Below, piece by piece: positions 52,391-61,872 of a stretch of 64,000 nucleotides of DNA. The notes under the pieces are model-generated. The model did no database searches. It was not told the DNA's origin and was given only the letters and a program-made list of their open reading frames with translations. Made by a program: the position numbers and the translations under genes. This DNA is from an uncultured Gammaproteobacteria bacterium. Lineage in GTDB: Bacteria; Pseudomonadota; Gammaproteobacteria; Arenicellales; JAANXG01. Position 1 is the stretch's first letter, and every line of letters begins with the position of its first letter. The DNA is taken from positions 1 through 64,000 of the forward strand of contig CAMYNL010000011.1 in the NCBI GenBank assembly GCA_947259705.1. The letters are read 5' to 3'.

Positions 52391-53151
52391 TATGGAGCCT
52401 TCCCGTCACAGATCTTATCGGCGGGACCCCGAAAGTATGAACGCCGATGCAGGTCAATCAGCCCGGGAGGCGACAGCGCATGGAACGCCTCGTAAACCTC
52501 AGTACCTTGCCTATACTCGCGCACGGCATGTTGCTTGGCTGCGCTAACAATCATACGGCGAATTGTAACGCGGCCGCGCAACTAACAGCGACAAGGAACG
52601 CCGTTCGGAAAGAGGCGGTATCGCGGCGGGTCCGGGTCTACGGCCTACCGCGAAGAGATCAGCGTCCCAACATGGAGGGGACGGTTACGTACAAATCGGG
52701 CGTCGGCGGCGTCAGCGCGCGCTGGCTATGGCGAGTATGCCGCGGCGTAACGCCACGCTGGAAATCAAGAGGGTTCCGACCGCTGCTACGGCAAGCGCAC
52801 ACAACAGCGCGTAGACGTGATAAGCCCTGCCGGGGCGGGTAGCTTGAGTCTTGCGGTCATTTCATGGCACCTTTTTGCGTGCGTGGTAGCCTTGCTGGCG
52901 CTCCGTGGGCCTGAACACGGGCGCAGGATTATGGCGTTGCTTCTTTGCCGGAGTATTTCCGGGCTGCCGCGACAGGTTGCAATTGTTAACGCGGTCCCGG
53001 CCAGGACGTCCGCCCGCTGGCAGGGCGGGACGCGCAGGCCCTTCCCGGGCGATTCTCACCTATAATTCGACATGAGTATGACTGCTAGCGGTGGGGATCG
53101 AGTCTCAAGAACCGCGTGTTAGCCGGTAGAACAAGCTAGGGAACAAGAATC
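52391..53151. other. Gene-poor region; possible small membrane peptide on the minus strand
   Basis: About 760 bp between divergent genes. A minus-strand frame ending at the TGA at 52712-52714 reads HVYALLCALAVAAVGTLLIS and LRRGILAIASAR, a good transmembrane segment. It has no start codon after the preceding in-frame stop (about 52860), so a tiny or broken gene is all that can be said. Other frames look random. Confidence 0.35.
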
Positions 53152-53727
53152 ATGAGCAAGAAGCCACGCCCAGACAACACCCCCGAAAAGAAAGAGTCGG
53201 AGGCAGCAGGTCCGCAGGGCACCATGTTCATCCGGATGACCGACCTTCAAGGCCGGGAGGAGCCGGCCAAACTTTCAGCCGGATTTTCGTCCTATGCGGT
53301 ACTTGTCGGTATCAGCGAACCATGCAGGGGCGAGCATTTCAAACTGAAGACCGACCGCATTACCGTAGGCAGTAAGGCGGATGCTGGTAACGATATAGTG
53401 ATCTCCGAATCCACCGTGTCCTTCATGCATGCACGTCTCATTCGCGAGCAGGGCCAGTGGAGAATACTCAATATCCTGTCCACCAATGGCACTTTTGTTA
53501 ATGGAAGGAAGATTATCGAGGCCCCGGTTCGGCATGGTGACCGGGTCCGGTTCGGAGCTGTGGAATTCGTGTTCCAGGATTCAGCCGATGATACGGCGCA
53601 TGGGGTCGGCCCTGGCGACCAGGAACCGTCAACGCCACCTCGTCGATTGCCCGAATACAATTTGTGGTGGTTTGCGCTGGTGATTGTGGTGGCGGCGCTC
53701 ACGTTATTGTTGTTTGCTCTGGCATAG
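53152..53727 (+). CDS. Tail-anchored FHA-domain protein
   Basis: A forkhead-associated domain (residues about 58-140) that binds phosphothreonine. The pattern is ITVGSKADAGNDIVISE, then TVSFMHARLIREQGQW, then LSTNGTFVNGRKI and HGDRVRFGAVEFVF. The usual GR-x-x-x-x-D-I pair appears as VGSKADAGNDI, so the first arginine is replaced. A linker leads to one C-terminal helix (WWFALVIVVAALTLLLFALA) that would hold the domain on the cytoplasmic face of the membrane. No serine/threonine kinase or phosphatase gene is in the window. A strong terminator follows at 53809. Confidence 0.85.
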   Translation: MSKKPRPDNTPEKKESEAAGPQGTMFIRMTDLQGREEPAKLSAGFSSYAVLVGISEPCRGEHFKLKTDRITVGSKADAGNDIVISESTVSFMHARLIREQGQWRILNILSTNGTFVNGRKIIEAPVRHGDRVRFGAVEFVFQDSADDTAHGVGPGDQEPSTPPRRLPEYNLWWFALVIVVAALTLLLFALA

Positions 53728-53808
53728 CCCGGGCCTGCGGGATAACGCCCCAAAGTGGGATCTGACCCCGCTTCTTGATTTGCCTTTCAATCGGCTCGCA
53801 GACGCGAT

Positions 53809-53832
53809 ACCCTGTTTGAGTCAGGGTTTTTT
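53809..53832 (+). terminator. Rho-independent terminator after the FHA gene
   Basis: ACCCTG-TTTGAGT-CAGGGT: a 6-bp GC-rich stem with a 7-base loop, followed directly by a run of six T. It lies 82-105 bases past the FHA stop and just ahead of the next gene start (53846). It is the clearest intrinsic terminator in the window. Confidence 0.75.
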
Positions 53833-53845
53833 CAGCGAGCCGAGC

Positions 53846-54244
53846 ATGTCGACTGCCCGTGTTTTCATTGTCTGCCTGCAAATCATCGCTGCGCTTGCGG
53901 CGCTGCCTGTGTCGGTGCATGCCCAGACCTCGGGAGGACTCTCTGCGAGGCCAGGTATGAGTGCTGTCCGCGGCGCGACGGGTCTGCGGCCGTTGCGAGG
54001 CGGAAGTTCTGTGATAGGGGACGGCATGGGCGGCTTTACTATCTACAATTCCACGGGTGCCACGCGCCATATCGGCGGCGCGTCGGTACCCGGTGGGATA
54101 TACGACGCGCAGGGTAGCCGCTATCAGGTCATCGAGGACGGGCAGGGAAACCTGGATGTTCATGGACCGGCCGGTACCCGCAAAGTGATTCGAACCCGGC
54201 GTCAAGGTGCGGCCGACACGTCGCGAACCGAGTCGGCGGAGTGA
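53846..54244 (+). CDS. Small exported protein of unknown function
   Basis: 132 residues with a signal peptide (residues 1-27, LQIIAALAALPVSVHAQ). The mature part is glycine-rich and strand-like, with two similar runs, GDGMGGFTIYNSTGATRHIGG and EDGQGNLDVHGPAGTRKVI, that suggest a short beta repeat. The C-terminus is Arg/Ser-rich. Not recognised. The open frame begins well upstream, but ATG 53846 is the first start after the terminator and includes a full signal sequence. A GC hairpin follows 12 bases after the stop. Confidence 0.7.
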   Translation: MSTARVFIVCLQIIAALAALPVSVHAQTSGGLSARPGMSAVRGATGLRPLRGGSSVIGDGMGGFTIYNSTGATRHIGGASVPGGIYDAQGSRYQVIEDGQGNLDVHGPAGTRKVIRTRRQGAADTSRTESAE

Positions 54245-54256
54245 CCACCGTACACA

Positions 54257-54271
54257 GCGGGATCGTCCCGC
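54257..54271 (+). terminator. GC-rich hairpin after the small exported protein gene
   Basis: GCGGGA-TCG-TCCCGC, a perfect 6-bp stem with a 3-base loop, lies 12 bases after the stop at 54244. It is followed by GGTTCTTG rather than a T tract. Probably a weak or factor-assisted terminator. Confidence 0.4.
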
Positions 54272-54762
54272 GGTTCTTGCTTGGAGGCCCCAGCGCGCCG
54301 CGCGAATCCACCGCCGGCCCGGTTGGCGTGTCCTCTCCCGGCGTCTGCAGATTCTGACGGCCTCCCGGGTGCCCGTGTCACGGCCGTCACGATAGCGCAG
54401 TTTTCCCTGCGACCCGGCCAGCCAGGCGCCTTGTGATCAGCAGTCATGAATCTTGGCATGGTACTTGCGGAGCCGTTTGGCATCAGGAAAATGCAACATG
54501 GAGAAAACGGCAGGGATGTCGGGAACTTCGGGCAGAATGCGAGCAGGCGTCCCAGCGTACGATGGGGGACAATTCGCCAAGCACTCTGTCCACCGCGGCG
54601 ACATTTCGCCGTTCTATGCAAGGGACGGAGGTCAACATCTGATGTCCCGCCGCGACTATCGCATGCACAGATACCGCCGCCAGCGGTTTTGCTTGCCGCT
54701 GTCGCCGGCCGGCGTCCGGCGACCTCGCCGACAACACCAACAACGAGACCAGAGAATCAACC
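54272..54762. other. aceE upstream region with leader hairpin
   Basis: No gene of its own is evident in this stretch of about 490 bp ahead of the pyruvate dehydrogenase operon. A perfect 8-bp hairpin, GTCGCCGG-CCGGCGT-CCGGCGAC (54701-54723), ends 39 bases before the aceE ATG and may act in the 5' leader. I did not find a PdhR-type operator (AATTGGTnnnACCAATT). Confidence 0.5.
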
Positions 54763-57435
54763 ATGAAAGCGGTAGACCCACATCAAGACATCGATCCACA
54801 AGAGACCCAGGAATGGCAGGAAGCGATAGACGTCGTCATCGATCGTGAAGGCGCCGCGCGCGCACAGTACCTGATCAAGAAGGCCATTGACACCGCCTAT
54901 GCGGCGGGGGCGGAACCGCCGGCGACTTCACGCACACCCTACCTCAATACCATCCCGGTTACGGTGGAGCCCGCCTACCCGGGAGACGAGAAGACGGAGA
55001 AGCGGCTTTATGCGGCTATACGCTGGAACGCCATGGCCATGGTGGTGGCGGCAAACCGCAAACCCGGAGAAGTAGGTGGACATATTGCCAGCTTCCAGTC
55101 GGCGGCGACCCTGTATGAGACTGGCTTCAACCATTTCTGGCGTGGGCCCGAATCGGAAGGCGGCGCCGACATGATCTTTATACAGGGTCACTCGGCACCC
55201 GGAATCTACGCCCGCGCCTTCCTGGAAGGGCGTATCAGCAAGCGGCAGATCGAGAATTTCCGACGCGAGGTAGACGGCAATGGCATCGCCTCCTACCCGC
55301 ACCCCTGGCTGATGCCTGAGTTCTGGCAGTTTCCCACCGTGTCGATGGGACTGGGCCCGATCATGGCGATTTACCAGGCCCGGTTCATGAAGTACCTGCA
55401 GCACCGCGAACTCATCCCGGCCACCAACCGCAAGGTGTGGGCCTTTCTTGGCGACGGCGAAACCGACGAGCCCGAATCCCAGGGCGCGATCGCCCTGGCG
55501 GTACGGGAGAAGCTGGACAACCTGGTGTTCGTCATCAACTGCAACCTGCAGCGTCTCGATGGCCCGGTACGCGGCAACAGCAAGATCATCCAGGAGCTGG
55601 AAGGCAACTTCCGCGGCGCCGGCTGGAACGTCATCAAGGTCATATGGGGCTCCGGTTGGGACAAGCTGCTGGCGCAGGACCACAATGGTCTGCTCCGCAA
55701 GCGCATGGAGGAATGCGTCGACGGCGAGTACCAGAATTTCAAGGCAAAGGGCGGCGGCTATATACGTGAGCACTTCTTCGGCAAGTACCCGGAGCTGAAG
55801 AAGATGGTCGAGCACATGAGCGACGACGAGATCTACTACGACCTGGTGCGTGGCGGACACGATGCCAGGAAGGTTCATGCCGCCTACGATGTGGCAATGA
55901 AGACCGAGGACAGGCCGACGCTGATCCTGGCCAAGACCGTCAAGGGATACGGCATGGGCCTCGGTGGAGAGGGACAAAACATCACCCACCAGCAGAAGAA
56001 GCTTGGGGAAGATCACCTCAAGCACTTCGCCTCGCGTTTTGCGGTTCCGGTGACTGAGGACCAGATTACCGGTGCCGAACTTTACCAACCGGCGGAGGAT
56101 TCTCCCGAGATCAAGTATCTGCATGAGCGCCGCCGCGCCCTGGGCGGCTATCTGCCGAGCCGGCGGACGCGGGGGGATGACCTGAACATACCCGAGCTAT
56201 CGCTGTTCGACGCGCTGTTAAAGGGAACGGGTGAGCGCACCATGTCCACAACCATGGCACTGGTGCGTATCCTGGTGGCCATCGCACGAAACAAGGAGAT
56301 CGGGGGGCGCCTGGTGCCTATCGTTCCGGACGAGGCGCGTACCTTTGGCATGGAAGGCATGTTTCGACAGATCGGTATCTATGCGCCGGAAGGCCAGTTG
56401 TACACCCCAATGGATGCAAAGGACATCATGCCCTATAGGGAGGACCGGAAGGGCCAGATGCTGCAGGAAGGTATCAACGAGGCCGGTGCGATTTCATCCT
56501 GGATCGCGGCGGCTACGGCTTACAGCAACTACGGTCTGACCATGATGCCCTTCTATATCTTCTACTCCATGTTCGGCTTTCAGCGCGTCGGCGACTTCGC
56601 CTGGGCGGCCGGCGATATGCAGGCACGCGGGTTCCTGATCGGGGGAACCGCCGGCCGCACTACGCTCAATGGCGAGGGCCTGCAGCATGAGGACGGCCAC
56701 AGCCAGCTGTTTGCCGAGTTTATTCCCAGCTGCGTGTCGTATGACCCGACTTTCCATTACGAGCTGGCGGTGATCATCCACGACGGCATGCGGCGCATGT
56801 TCCAGGAACAGGAGAACATTTTCTATTACATCACCACCATGAACGAAAACTACTCACATCCGGACATGCCCGCCGGTGCGGAACAGGGGATCATAAAGGG
56901 GCTTTACCGGCTGCACGAAGGCGAAGGCAAGAAGGGAGTGACGCGGGTGCAGCTCCTCGGTTGCGGCACCATCCTGCGCGAAGCCATTGCTGCCGCCGAG
57001 CTGTTGCGGGACGATTTTGGCGTCGCTGCCGATGTATGGAGTGCACCCAGTTTCAATGAACTGGCCAGAGACGGCCGCGACGTCGAGCGTTGGAACCGGC
57101 TGCATCCGGAAGCGCCGCCCCGGGTCAGCTGGGTGCAAACCTGCCTGCAGGACAGCGCCGGCCCCATAATCGCTGCCACTGACTATATGCGCTCCTTCGC
57201 CGAGCAGATACGAGCTTATGTACCACGGCGCTACAGCGTACTGGGAACCGACGGCTACGGTCGATCCGACAGCCGGGAGAACCTGCGCCGATTCTTTGAA
57301 GTGGATCGCTACCACATCGTGGTGGCGGCGCTGAAAGCCCTGGCCGACGACGGGCAGCTGGAGGCAAAGACGGTTTCGCAGGCAATCGCCAAGTACGGCA
57401 TCGATCCCGAGACGCCGAACCCGGTAACCGTGTAA
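54763..57435 (+). CDS. aceE: Pyruvate dehydrogenase E1 component, homodimeric type
   Basis: Decarboxylates pyruvate with thiamine diphosphate and reductively acetylates the lipoyl groups of E2. The 890 residues match the single-chain E1 of proteobacteria (E. coli 886). The thiamine motif runs from FLGDGETDEPE (about residue 228) to FVINCNLQRLDGPVRGN about 30 residues later. FRREVDGNGIASYPHPWLMP and, in the second half, GRTTLNGEGLQHEDGHS are hallmark segments. First gene of aceE-aceF-lpdA-lipA, with 25 bases to the next start. Confidence 0.97.
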   Translation: MKAVDPHQDIDPQETQEWQEAIDVVIDREGAARAQYLIKKAIDTAYAAGAEPPATSRTPYLNTIPVTVEPAYPGDEKTEKRLYAAIRWNAMAMVVAANRKPGEVGGHIASFQSAATLYETGFNHFWRGPESEGGADMIFIQGHSAPGIYARAFLEGRISKRQIENFRREVDGNGIASYPHPWLMPEFWQFPTVSMGLGPIMAIYQARFMKYLQHRELIPATNRKVWAFLGDGETDEPESQGAIALAVREKLDNLVFVINCNLQRLDGPVRGNSKIIQELEGNFRGAGWNVIKVIWGSGWDKLLAQDHNGLLRKRMEECVDGEYQNFKAKGGGYIREHFFGKYPELKKMVEHMSDDEIYYDLVRGGHDARKVHAAYDVAMKTEDRPTLILAKTVKGYGMGLGGEGQNITHQQKKLGEDHLKHFASRFAVPVTEDQITGAELYQPAEDSPEIKYLHERRRALGGYLPSRRTRGDDLNIPELSLFDALLKGTGERTMSTTMALVRILVAIARNKEIGGRLVPIVPDEARTFGMEGMFRQIGIYAPEGQLYTPMDAKDIMPYREDRKGQMLQEGINEAGAISSWIAAATAYSNYGLTMMPFYIFYSMFGFQRVGDFAWAAGDMQARGFLIGGTAGRTTLNGEGLQHEDGHSQLFAEFIPSCVSYDPTFHYELAVIIHDGMRRMFQEQENIFYYITTMNENYSHPDMPAGAEQGIIKGLYRLHEGEGKKGVTRVQLLGCGTILREAIAAAELLRDDFGVAADVWSAPSFNELARDGRDVERWNRLHPEAPPRVSWVQTCLQDSAGPIIAATDYMRSFAEQIRAYVPRRYSVLGTDGYGRSDSRENLRRFFEVDRYHIVVAALKALADDGQLEAKTVSQAIAKYGIDPETPNPVTV

Positions 57436-57460
57436 CGACGACGATTTGGGGAAACAGCTC

Positions 57461-58732
57461 ATGAGCACCAAAGAGATCTTTGTGCCCGACATCGGGGATT
57501 TCAGCGATGTCGATATTATAGAAGTTCTGGTGTCGCCGGGTGACCAGGTCGCCGTCGATGATGCGCTCATCACCCTGGAGAGCGACAAGGCTTCCATGGA
57601 CGTTCCCTCGTCGGGTGCGGGGACCGTAAAGGAAGTCCGGGTCAGCGTGGGTGACAAGGTGTCCGAAGGTGATTTGATCCTGCTGCTGGAAGGGACCGGT
57701 GACGCCGAGGTCGCGGCACTAGAGGATACGACACGTACCGCGCCGCCCGCTGCCCTCGATGTCGGGGAAACGGCTCCGGCTGCGCCGCCACCGGCGGCAT
57801 CCGGCGTATCCTTCGATCGTGTTCACGCCAGCCCATCAGTTCGGCGAGTTGCCCGCGAACGCGGCATTGACCTGAACCAGCTCTCAGGCAGTGGCCGCAA
57901 GGGCCGAATAACCAGGCAGGACGTTGAACAGTTCGCGCAGGGCGGCCAGGCTACGGCTGCCGCTGCACCGACGACGACGCCGGCGGGTATTCCGGCGGGT
58001 ATTCCGGCGGTTCCGGCGGTGGATTTCACCAAGTTCGGTGAAGTCGAAACCCAGGCCTTGAGCAAGATCAAACGCCTCACGGGCGTCAACCTGAGCCGGG
58101 CCTGGTTGAACGTGCCGCACGTTACCCATCACGACGAGACCGACATTACCGATGTCGAGTCATTCCGCAAGTCCCTCAAGGCCGAAGCCGAGAAGATGGG
58201 GGTACGGGTCACGCTGCTGAGTTTCTTCATGAAGGCATGCGCCGCCACACTGAAGTCGTTCCCGACCTTCAACGCGTCGCTGGACCCCGGCGGTGAGAAT
58301 CTGGTCCTGAAAAAGTACTGCCACATCGGCATCGCTGTTGATACCCCCAATGGCCTGGTCGTGCCGGTGGTGCGCGACGTCGATCAGAAGGGGCTCTACG
58401 ACCTGTCTGCCGAGCTGGCGGAAATCAGCGTCAAGGCCCGGGACAAGAAGCTCAAGCCCGGTGATATGCAGGGTGGCAGCTTTACCATCTCCAGCCTGGG
58501 CGGCATCGGCGGCACTGCCTTCACGCCGATCGTCAACGCCCCCGAAGTGGCCATCCTGGGCCTGACCCGATCGCAGATGAAACCGGTCTGGAACGGCAGT
58601 GAGTTCGTGCCACGCCTCATGCAGCCGATGTCATTGTCCTACGATCACCGGGTCATTGACGGCGCGCAAGCGGCACGGTTCGTAAAGCACCTCGGTGCCT
58701 TAATGAATGACATTCGGCTGCTGCTGACCTGA
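57461..58732 (+). CDS. aceF: Pyruvate dehydrogenase E2, dihydrolipoamide acetyltransferase
   Basis: Core of the complex. 423 residues from ATG 57461 (GGGGA upstream): a single lipoyl domain with Lys43 in ESDKASMD, an Ala/Pro linker, and a peripheral-subunit-binding domain (SVRRVARERGIDLNQLSGSG, about 124-160). A second flexible linker holds the short tandem repeat AGIPAGIPAVPAV. The catalytic domain follows, with LSYDHRVIDGAQAARFV near the C-terminus bearing the active-site His and Asp. Gammaproteobacterial E2 chains often carry two or three lipoyl domains; here there is one, while E3 next door carries two. Confidence 0.96.
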   Translation: MSTKEIFVPDIGDFSDVDIIEVLVSPGDQVAVDDALITLESDKASMDVPSSGAGTVKEVRVSVGDKVSEGDLILLLEGTGDAEVAALEDTTRTAPPAALDVGETAPAAPPPAASGVSFDRVHASPSVRRVARERGIDLNQLSGSGRKGRITRQDVEQFAQGGQATAAAAPTTTPAGIPAGIPAVPAVDFTKFGEVETQALSKIKRLTGVNLSRAWLNVPHVTHHDETDITDVESFRKSLKAEAEKMGVRVTLLSFFMKACAATLKSFPTFNASLDPGGENLVLKKYCHIGIAVDTPNGLVVPVVRDVDQKGLYDLSAELAEISVKARDKKLKPGDMQGGSFTISSLGGIGGTAFTPIVNAPEVAILGLTRSQMKPVWNGSEFVPRLMQPMSLSYDHRVIDGAQAARFVKHLGALMNDIRLLLT

Positions 58733-58777
58733 GCCATCGGTGCGCGAGCAAACGACAAACAGATTGGGTGAACGACA

Positions 58778-60829
58778 ATGAGCAACATCGAAGAAATCAA
58801 GGTTCCTGACATTGGAGATTTTCAGGATGTCGATGTCATCGAGGTACTGGTGGCGGCGGGTGATGCGGTCAACATCGACGACGCACTGATAACCCTGGAG
58901 AGCGACAAGGCATCCATGGACATACCGGCTCCGATGTCCGGGACGGTGCAGCAGGTCAAGGTGAACGTCGGCGATAAGGTGTCCGAGGGTAGCGTTATAT
59001 TAACCCTGGAGGTCGCGGAATCCCCGCAGGTGGCGGATAAGGAGCCGCAGCCAACGATCCATGGTACCGGGGCTGCCACCGCAGCGCCCGGCGACAGCGG
59101 CGGTGGTTACGGCGGTGGCGGGGTGCAGGACGTACTGGTGCCCGACATCGGGGACTTCAGTGGCGTGGACGTGATCGAAGTACTGGTGGTATCAGGCGAC
59201 CGGGTGAAAGAGGACGATGCCCTGATAACGCTGGAGAGCGACAAGGCCTCCATGGACGTGCCCTCCCCGCATGCGGGAATAGTTAAGGACGTCAAGATTG
59301 TCGTCGGTGACAAGGTCTCAAAAGGCGATCTGATCCTGACCATGGAACTGGCCGCCGGCGGCAAGGTCGAGGCGGCGGCCGCTACCCCGGTTGCCGAGAC
59401 CTACGGGGGCAACGCCGATGTGCAGGCGGAGGTGGTGGTGCTGGGGTCTGGTCCGGGTGGATACACCGCCGCTTTCCGCGCCGCCGATCTGGGCCTCAAA
59501 ACGGTCATTGTCGAGCGTTACGATACCTTGGGCGGCGTATGCCTCAACGTGGGTTGCATACCCTCAAAGGCGCTGCTGCACGCAGCCAAGGTGCTGGACG
59601 AGGCCGAAGATTTTGCCGCTCATGGGATCAGGTTCGCTGCCCCGGAGGTCGATATCGATGCCCTGCGCGGCTGGAAAGACGGCGTCGTCAAGCGGCTGAC
59701 GGGTGGGCTGGCCGGCCTGGCCAAGCAGCGTGAGGTGGACGTAGTCAAGGGCGTGGGAGTTTTTCTCGATCCCCATCACCTGGAGGTGGAGGGGGCGAAC
59801 GGTTCGAAAACCATCATCGGATTCCAGCATTGCATCATCGCCGCCGGGTCGCAACCGGTCGAACTTCCGTTCATCCCGGATGATCCCCGAGTAATCGATT
59901 CGACAGGTGCCTTGAAAATGGAGGACATACCGGGTCGGCTGCTGGTGATCGGGGGCGGCATTATCGGCCTCGAGATGGCAACGGTTTATCACTCGCTGGG
60001 ATCCGGGATAACCGTAGTCGAGATGCTCGACTCTTTGATTGCCGGCTGCGACAAGGACATCGTCAAGCCTCTGCATAGGCGTATCGAGAAACGCTATGAA
60101 TCAATCCTGCTGAATACAAGGGTAACCCAGGTCGAGGCCCTCAGCGAGGGACTGCGGGTGACTTTCGAGGGCGACAAGGCCCCTGAACCTCAGCTCTACG
60201 ATCGCATACTGGTGTCCGTCGGACGCGTCCCCAACGGTAGGAACATAGCCGCCGATAATGCCGGGGTGGCGGTCGACGAACGCGGATTCATCGCGGTGGA
60301 CATGCAGCAGCGTACCAACGTCGGGCACATCTTTGCCATCGGGGACATCGTAGGCCAACCCATGCTCGCACACAAGGCAGTACACGAAGGCAAGGTGGCG
60401 GCTGAAGTATGTGCCGGCATGCAAGCACATTTCGACGCGCGCGTGATCCCCTCGGTGGCGTATACCGATCCCGAGGTGGCATGGGTGGGCGTAACGGAAG
60501 CGGAGGCCAAGGCGCAGGGCATTGCTTACGGCAAGGGGGTATTCCCCTGGGCCGCGAGCGGCCGGGCATTGTCGCTGGCGCGAGACGAAGGGATGACCAA
60601 GCTGATATTTGACGAAGCAACGGAGCGGGTGATCGGCGCCGGTATCGTAGGCTCCAACGCGGGCGATCTCATCGCGGAAGTGGCGCTGGCGATCGAGATG
60701 GGCTGCGACGCCTCGGACATCGGCCTGACGGTCCACCCGCATCCGACGCTCTCGGAAACCGTGGCCATGTCCGCGGAAGCCTTCGAGGGCACGATCACGG
60801 ACCTATATATGCCCAGGAAGAAGAAGTAA
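58778..60829 (+). CDS. lpdA: Dihydrolipoamide dehydrogenase (E3) with two N-terminal lipoyl domains
   Basis: Reoxidises dihydrolipoyl groups and passes electrons to NAD. The 683 residues are about 210 more than a plain E3 (about 470) because two lipoyl domains precede the flavoprotein. Lys44 lies in the first ([14 protein letters not shown]) and Lys156 in the second ([14 protein letters not shown]), separated by a glycine-rich linker around residue 107. The flavoprotein part has [17 protein letters not shown] (about 225), the redox disulfide Cys255/Cys260 in [26 protein letters not shown] for NAD binding and the C-terminal HPHPTLSET with the catalytic His. One-lipoyl E3 forms are known in several proteobacteria; two is less usual. 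Confidence 0.96.
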   Translation: MSNIEEIKVPDIGDFQDVDVIEVLVAAGDAVNIDDALITLESDKASMDIPAPMSGTVQQVKVNVGDKVSEGSVILTLEVAESPQVADKEPQPTIHGTGAATAAPGDSGGGYGGGGVQDVLVPDIGDFSGVDVIEVLVVSGDRVKEDDALITLESDKASMDVPSPHAGIVKDVKIVVGDKVSKGDLILTMELAAGGKVEAAAATPVAETYGGNADVQAEVVVLGSGPGGYTAAFRAADLGLKTVIVERYDTLGGVCLNVGCIPSKALLHAAKVLDEAEDFAAHGIRFAAPEVDIDALRGWKDGVVKRLTGGLAGLAKQREVDVVKGVGVFLDPHHLEVEGANGSKTIIGFQHCIIAAGSQPVELPFIPDDPRVIDSTGALKMEDIPGRLLVIGGGIIGLEMATVYHSLGSGITVVEMLDSLIAGCDKDIVKPLHRRIEKRYESILLNTRVTQVEALSEGLRVTFEGDKAPEPQLYDRILVSVGRVPNGRNIAADNAGVAVDERGFIAVDMQQRTNVGHIFAIGDIVGQPMLAHKAVHEGKVAAEVCAGMQAHFDARVIPSVAYTDPEVAWVGVTEAEAKAQGIAYGKGVFPWAASGRALSLARDEGMTKLIFDEATERVIGAGIVGSNAGDLIAEVALAIEMGCDASDIGLTVHPHPTLSETVAMSAEAFEGTITDLYMPRKKK

Positions 60830-60831
60830 TC

Positions 60832-61812
60832 ATGTCCGCCGACGAAGCAGCCGCTCCCCCGTCGCGGCCGCGCAAGCGGAGGACAAGACCGGGTGAAAAA
60901 CTGCGTGGCGCCGAGAAGCTGGCGCGCATCCCCGTCAAGGTGTCTCCCCGCGAGGAAGCGCTGCCAAAACCACCCTGGCTTAAGATCAGGCTGCCCACCG
61001 CTTCCCAGCGGGAGCGGGTGCGCGGCCTGCTTCGTGCCAGCCGGCTCCATACGGTATGCGAAGAAGCGGCGTGTCCCAACCTGCCGGAATGTTTCGGCCA
61101 CGGTACGGCGACCTTCATGATCATGGGTGATGTGTGCACCCGGCGCTGCCCGTTTTGCGAGGTCGCACACGGCCGGCCGCTGCCGCTGGATACGGACGAA
61201 CCGGTGCGGCTGGCACAGACCGTGCGGGACATGGGGCTGCGCTACGTGGTGATTACCTCGGTGGATCGGGATGATCTGCGCGACGGGGGCGCAGGCCATT
61301 TCTCCGCCTGCATAGCCGCCGTCCGGACCGCGAACCCCGGCATCCGAGTGGAAATCCTGGTGCCGGATTTTCGGGGTCGAATGGAACAGGCCCTGAACAG
61401 CCTGGCCGCGCAGCCGCCCGACGTGTTCAACCACAACCTGGAGACCGTGCCCCGCCTTTACAAGCAGGCGCGGCCCGGCGCCGATTATGAGTGGTCACTG
61501 GATCTTCTGCGGAGCTATCGCGAGCGGCAGCCCGGCATTCCGACCAAGTCCGGATTGATGCTGGGACTGGGAGAGCGCAACGACGAGGTCATCGCGACCA
61601 TGAAGCGCCTGCGTGACCACGGCTGCGAGATGCTGACGCTGGGCCAGTACCTGCAGCCCAGCCGCCATCATCTGCCCGTGGACCGCTACGTCGAGCCGTA
61701 TGTGTTCGAGGAGCTGAAGTCAGTCGGCGAGCGTATGGGTTTCAAGCATGTCGCGAGCGGACCTTTCGTGCGCTCTTCCTACCACGCCGACCAGCAGGCT
61801 GCGGGCGTCTGA
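60832..61812 (+). CDS. lipA: Lipoyl synthase
   Basis: Radical-SAM enzyme that inserts two sulfurs into the octanoyl group on lipoyl domains. The 326-residue protein shows both iron-sulfur motifs: the auxiliary cluster in [12 protein letters not shown] (CX4CX5C) near residue 76 and the radical-SAM cluster in CTRRCPFC (CX3CX2C) near 103. The C-terminal RSSYHAD contains the conserved serine that ligates the auxiliary cluster. It starts two bases after the lpdA stop, with an AAGAAG-rich ribosome binding site inside lpdA. It is thus made together with the three lipoyl domains that need it. lipB is not in the window. Confidence 0.96.
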   Translation: MSADEAAAPPSRPRKRRTRPGEKLRGAEKLARIPVKVSPREEALPKPPWLKIRLPTASQRERVRGLLRASRLHTVCEEAACPNLPECFGHGTATFMIMGDVCTRRCPFCEVAHGRPLPLDTDEPVRLAQTVRDMGLRYVVITSVDRDDLRDGGAGHFSACIAAVRTANPGIRVEILVPDFRGRMEQALNSLAAQPPDVFNHNLETVPRLYKQARPGADYEWSLDLLRSYRERQPGIPTKSGLMLGLGERNDEVIATMKRLRDHGCEMLTLGQYLQPSRHHLPVDRYVEPYVFEELKSVGERMGFKHVASGPFVRSSYHADQQAAGV

Positions 61813-61850
61813 CCGCTAACCCCTCGTCGATCGATAATCGAAACACGAGT

Positions 61851-61868
61851 GCGCGGGCAGATCCGCGC
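61851..61868. terminator. GC hairpin between convergent lipA and UUP1-type genes
   Basis: GCGCGG-GCAGAT-CCGCGC, a perfect 6-bp stem with a 6-base loop, sits midway in the 60-bp convergent gap. No T tract follows on either strand. It may serve both genes as a weak terminator. Confidence 0.35.
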
Positions 61869-61872
61869 CGGC

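Noticed and set aside
54170-54215. tRNA-like T-arm sequence (GGGTTCGAATC on the minus strand)
   Set aside because: No matching acceptor, D or anticodon arms nearby, and the stretch lies inside an exported-protein gene.
54928-56124. 398-codon minus-strand frame opposite aceE
   Set aside because: Mirror of the strongly conserved aceE reading frame, caused by codon bias in high-GC DNA.
57981-58019. Short tandem repeat GGCGGGTATTCC
   Set aside because: Encodes the flexible AGIPAGIPAV linker of E2; ordinary linker slippage, not a separate element.
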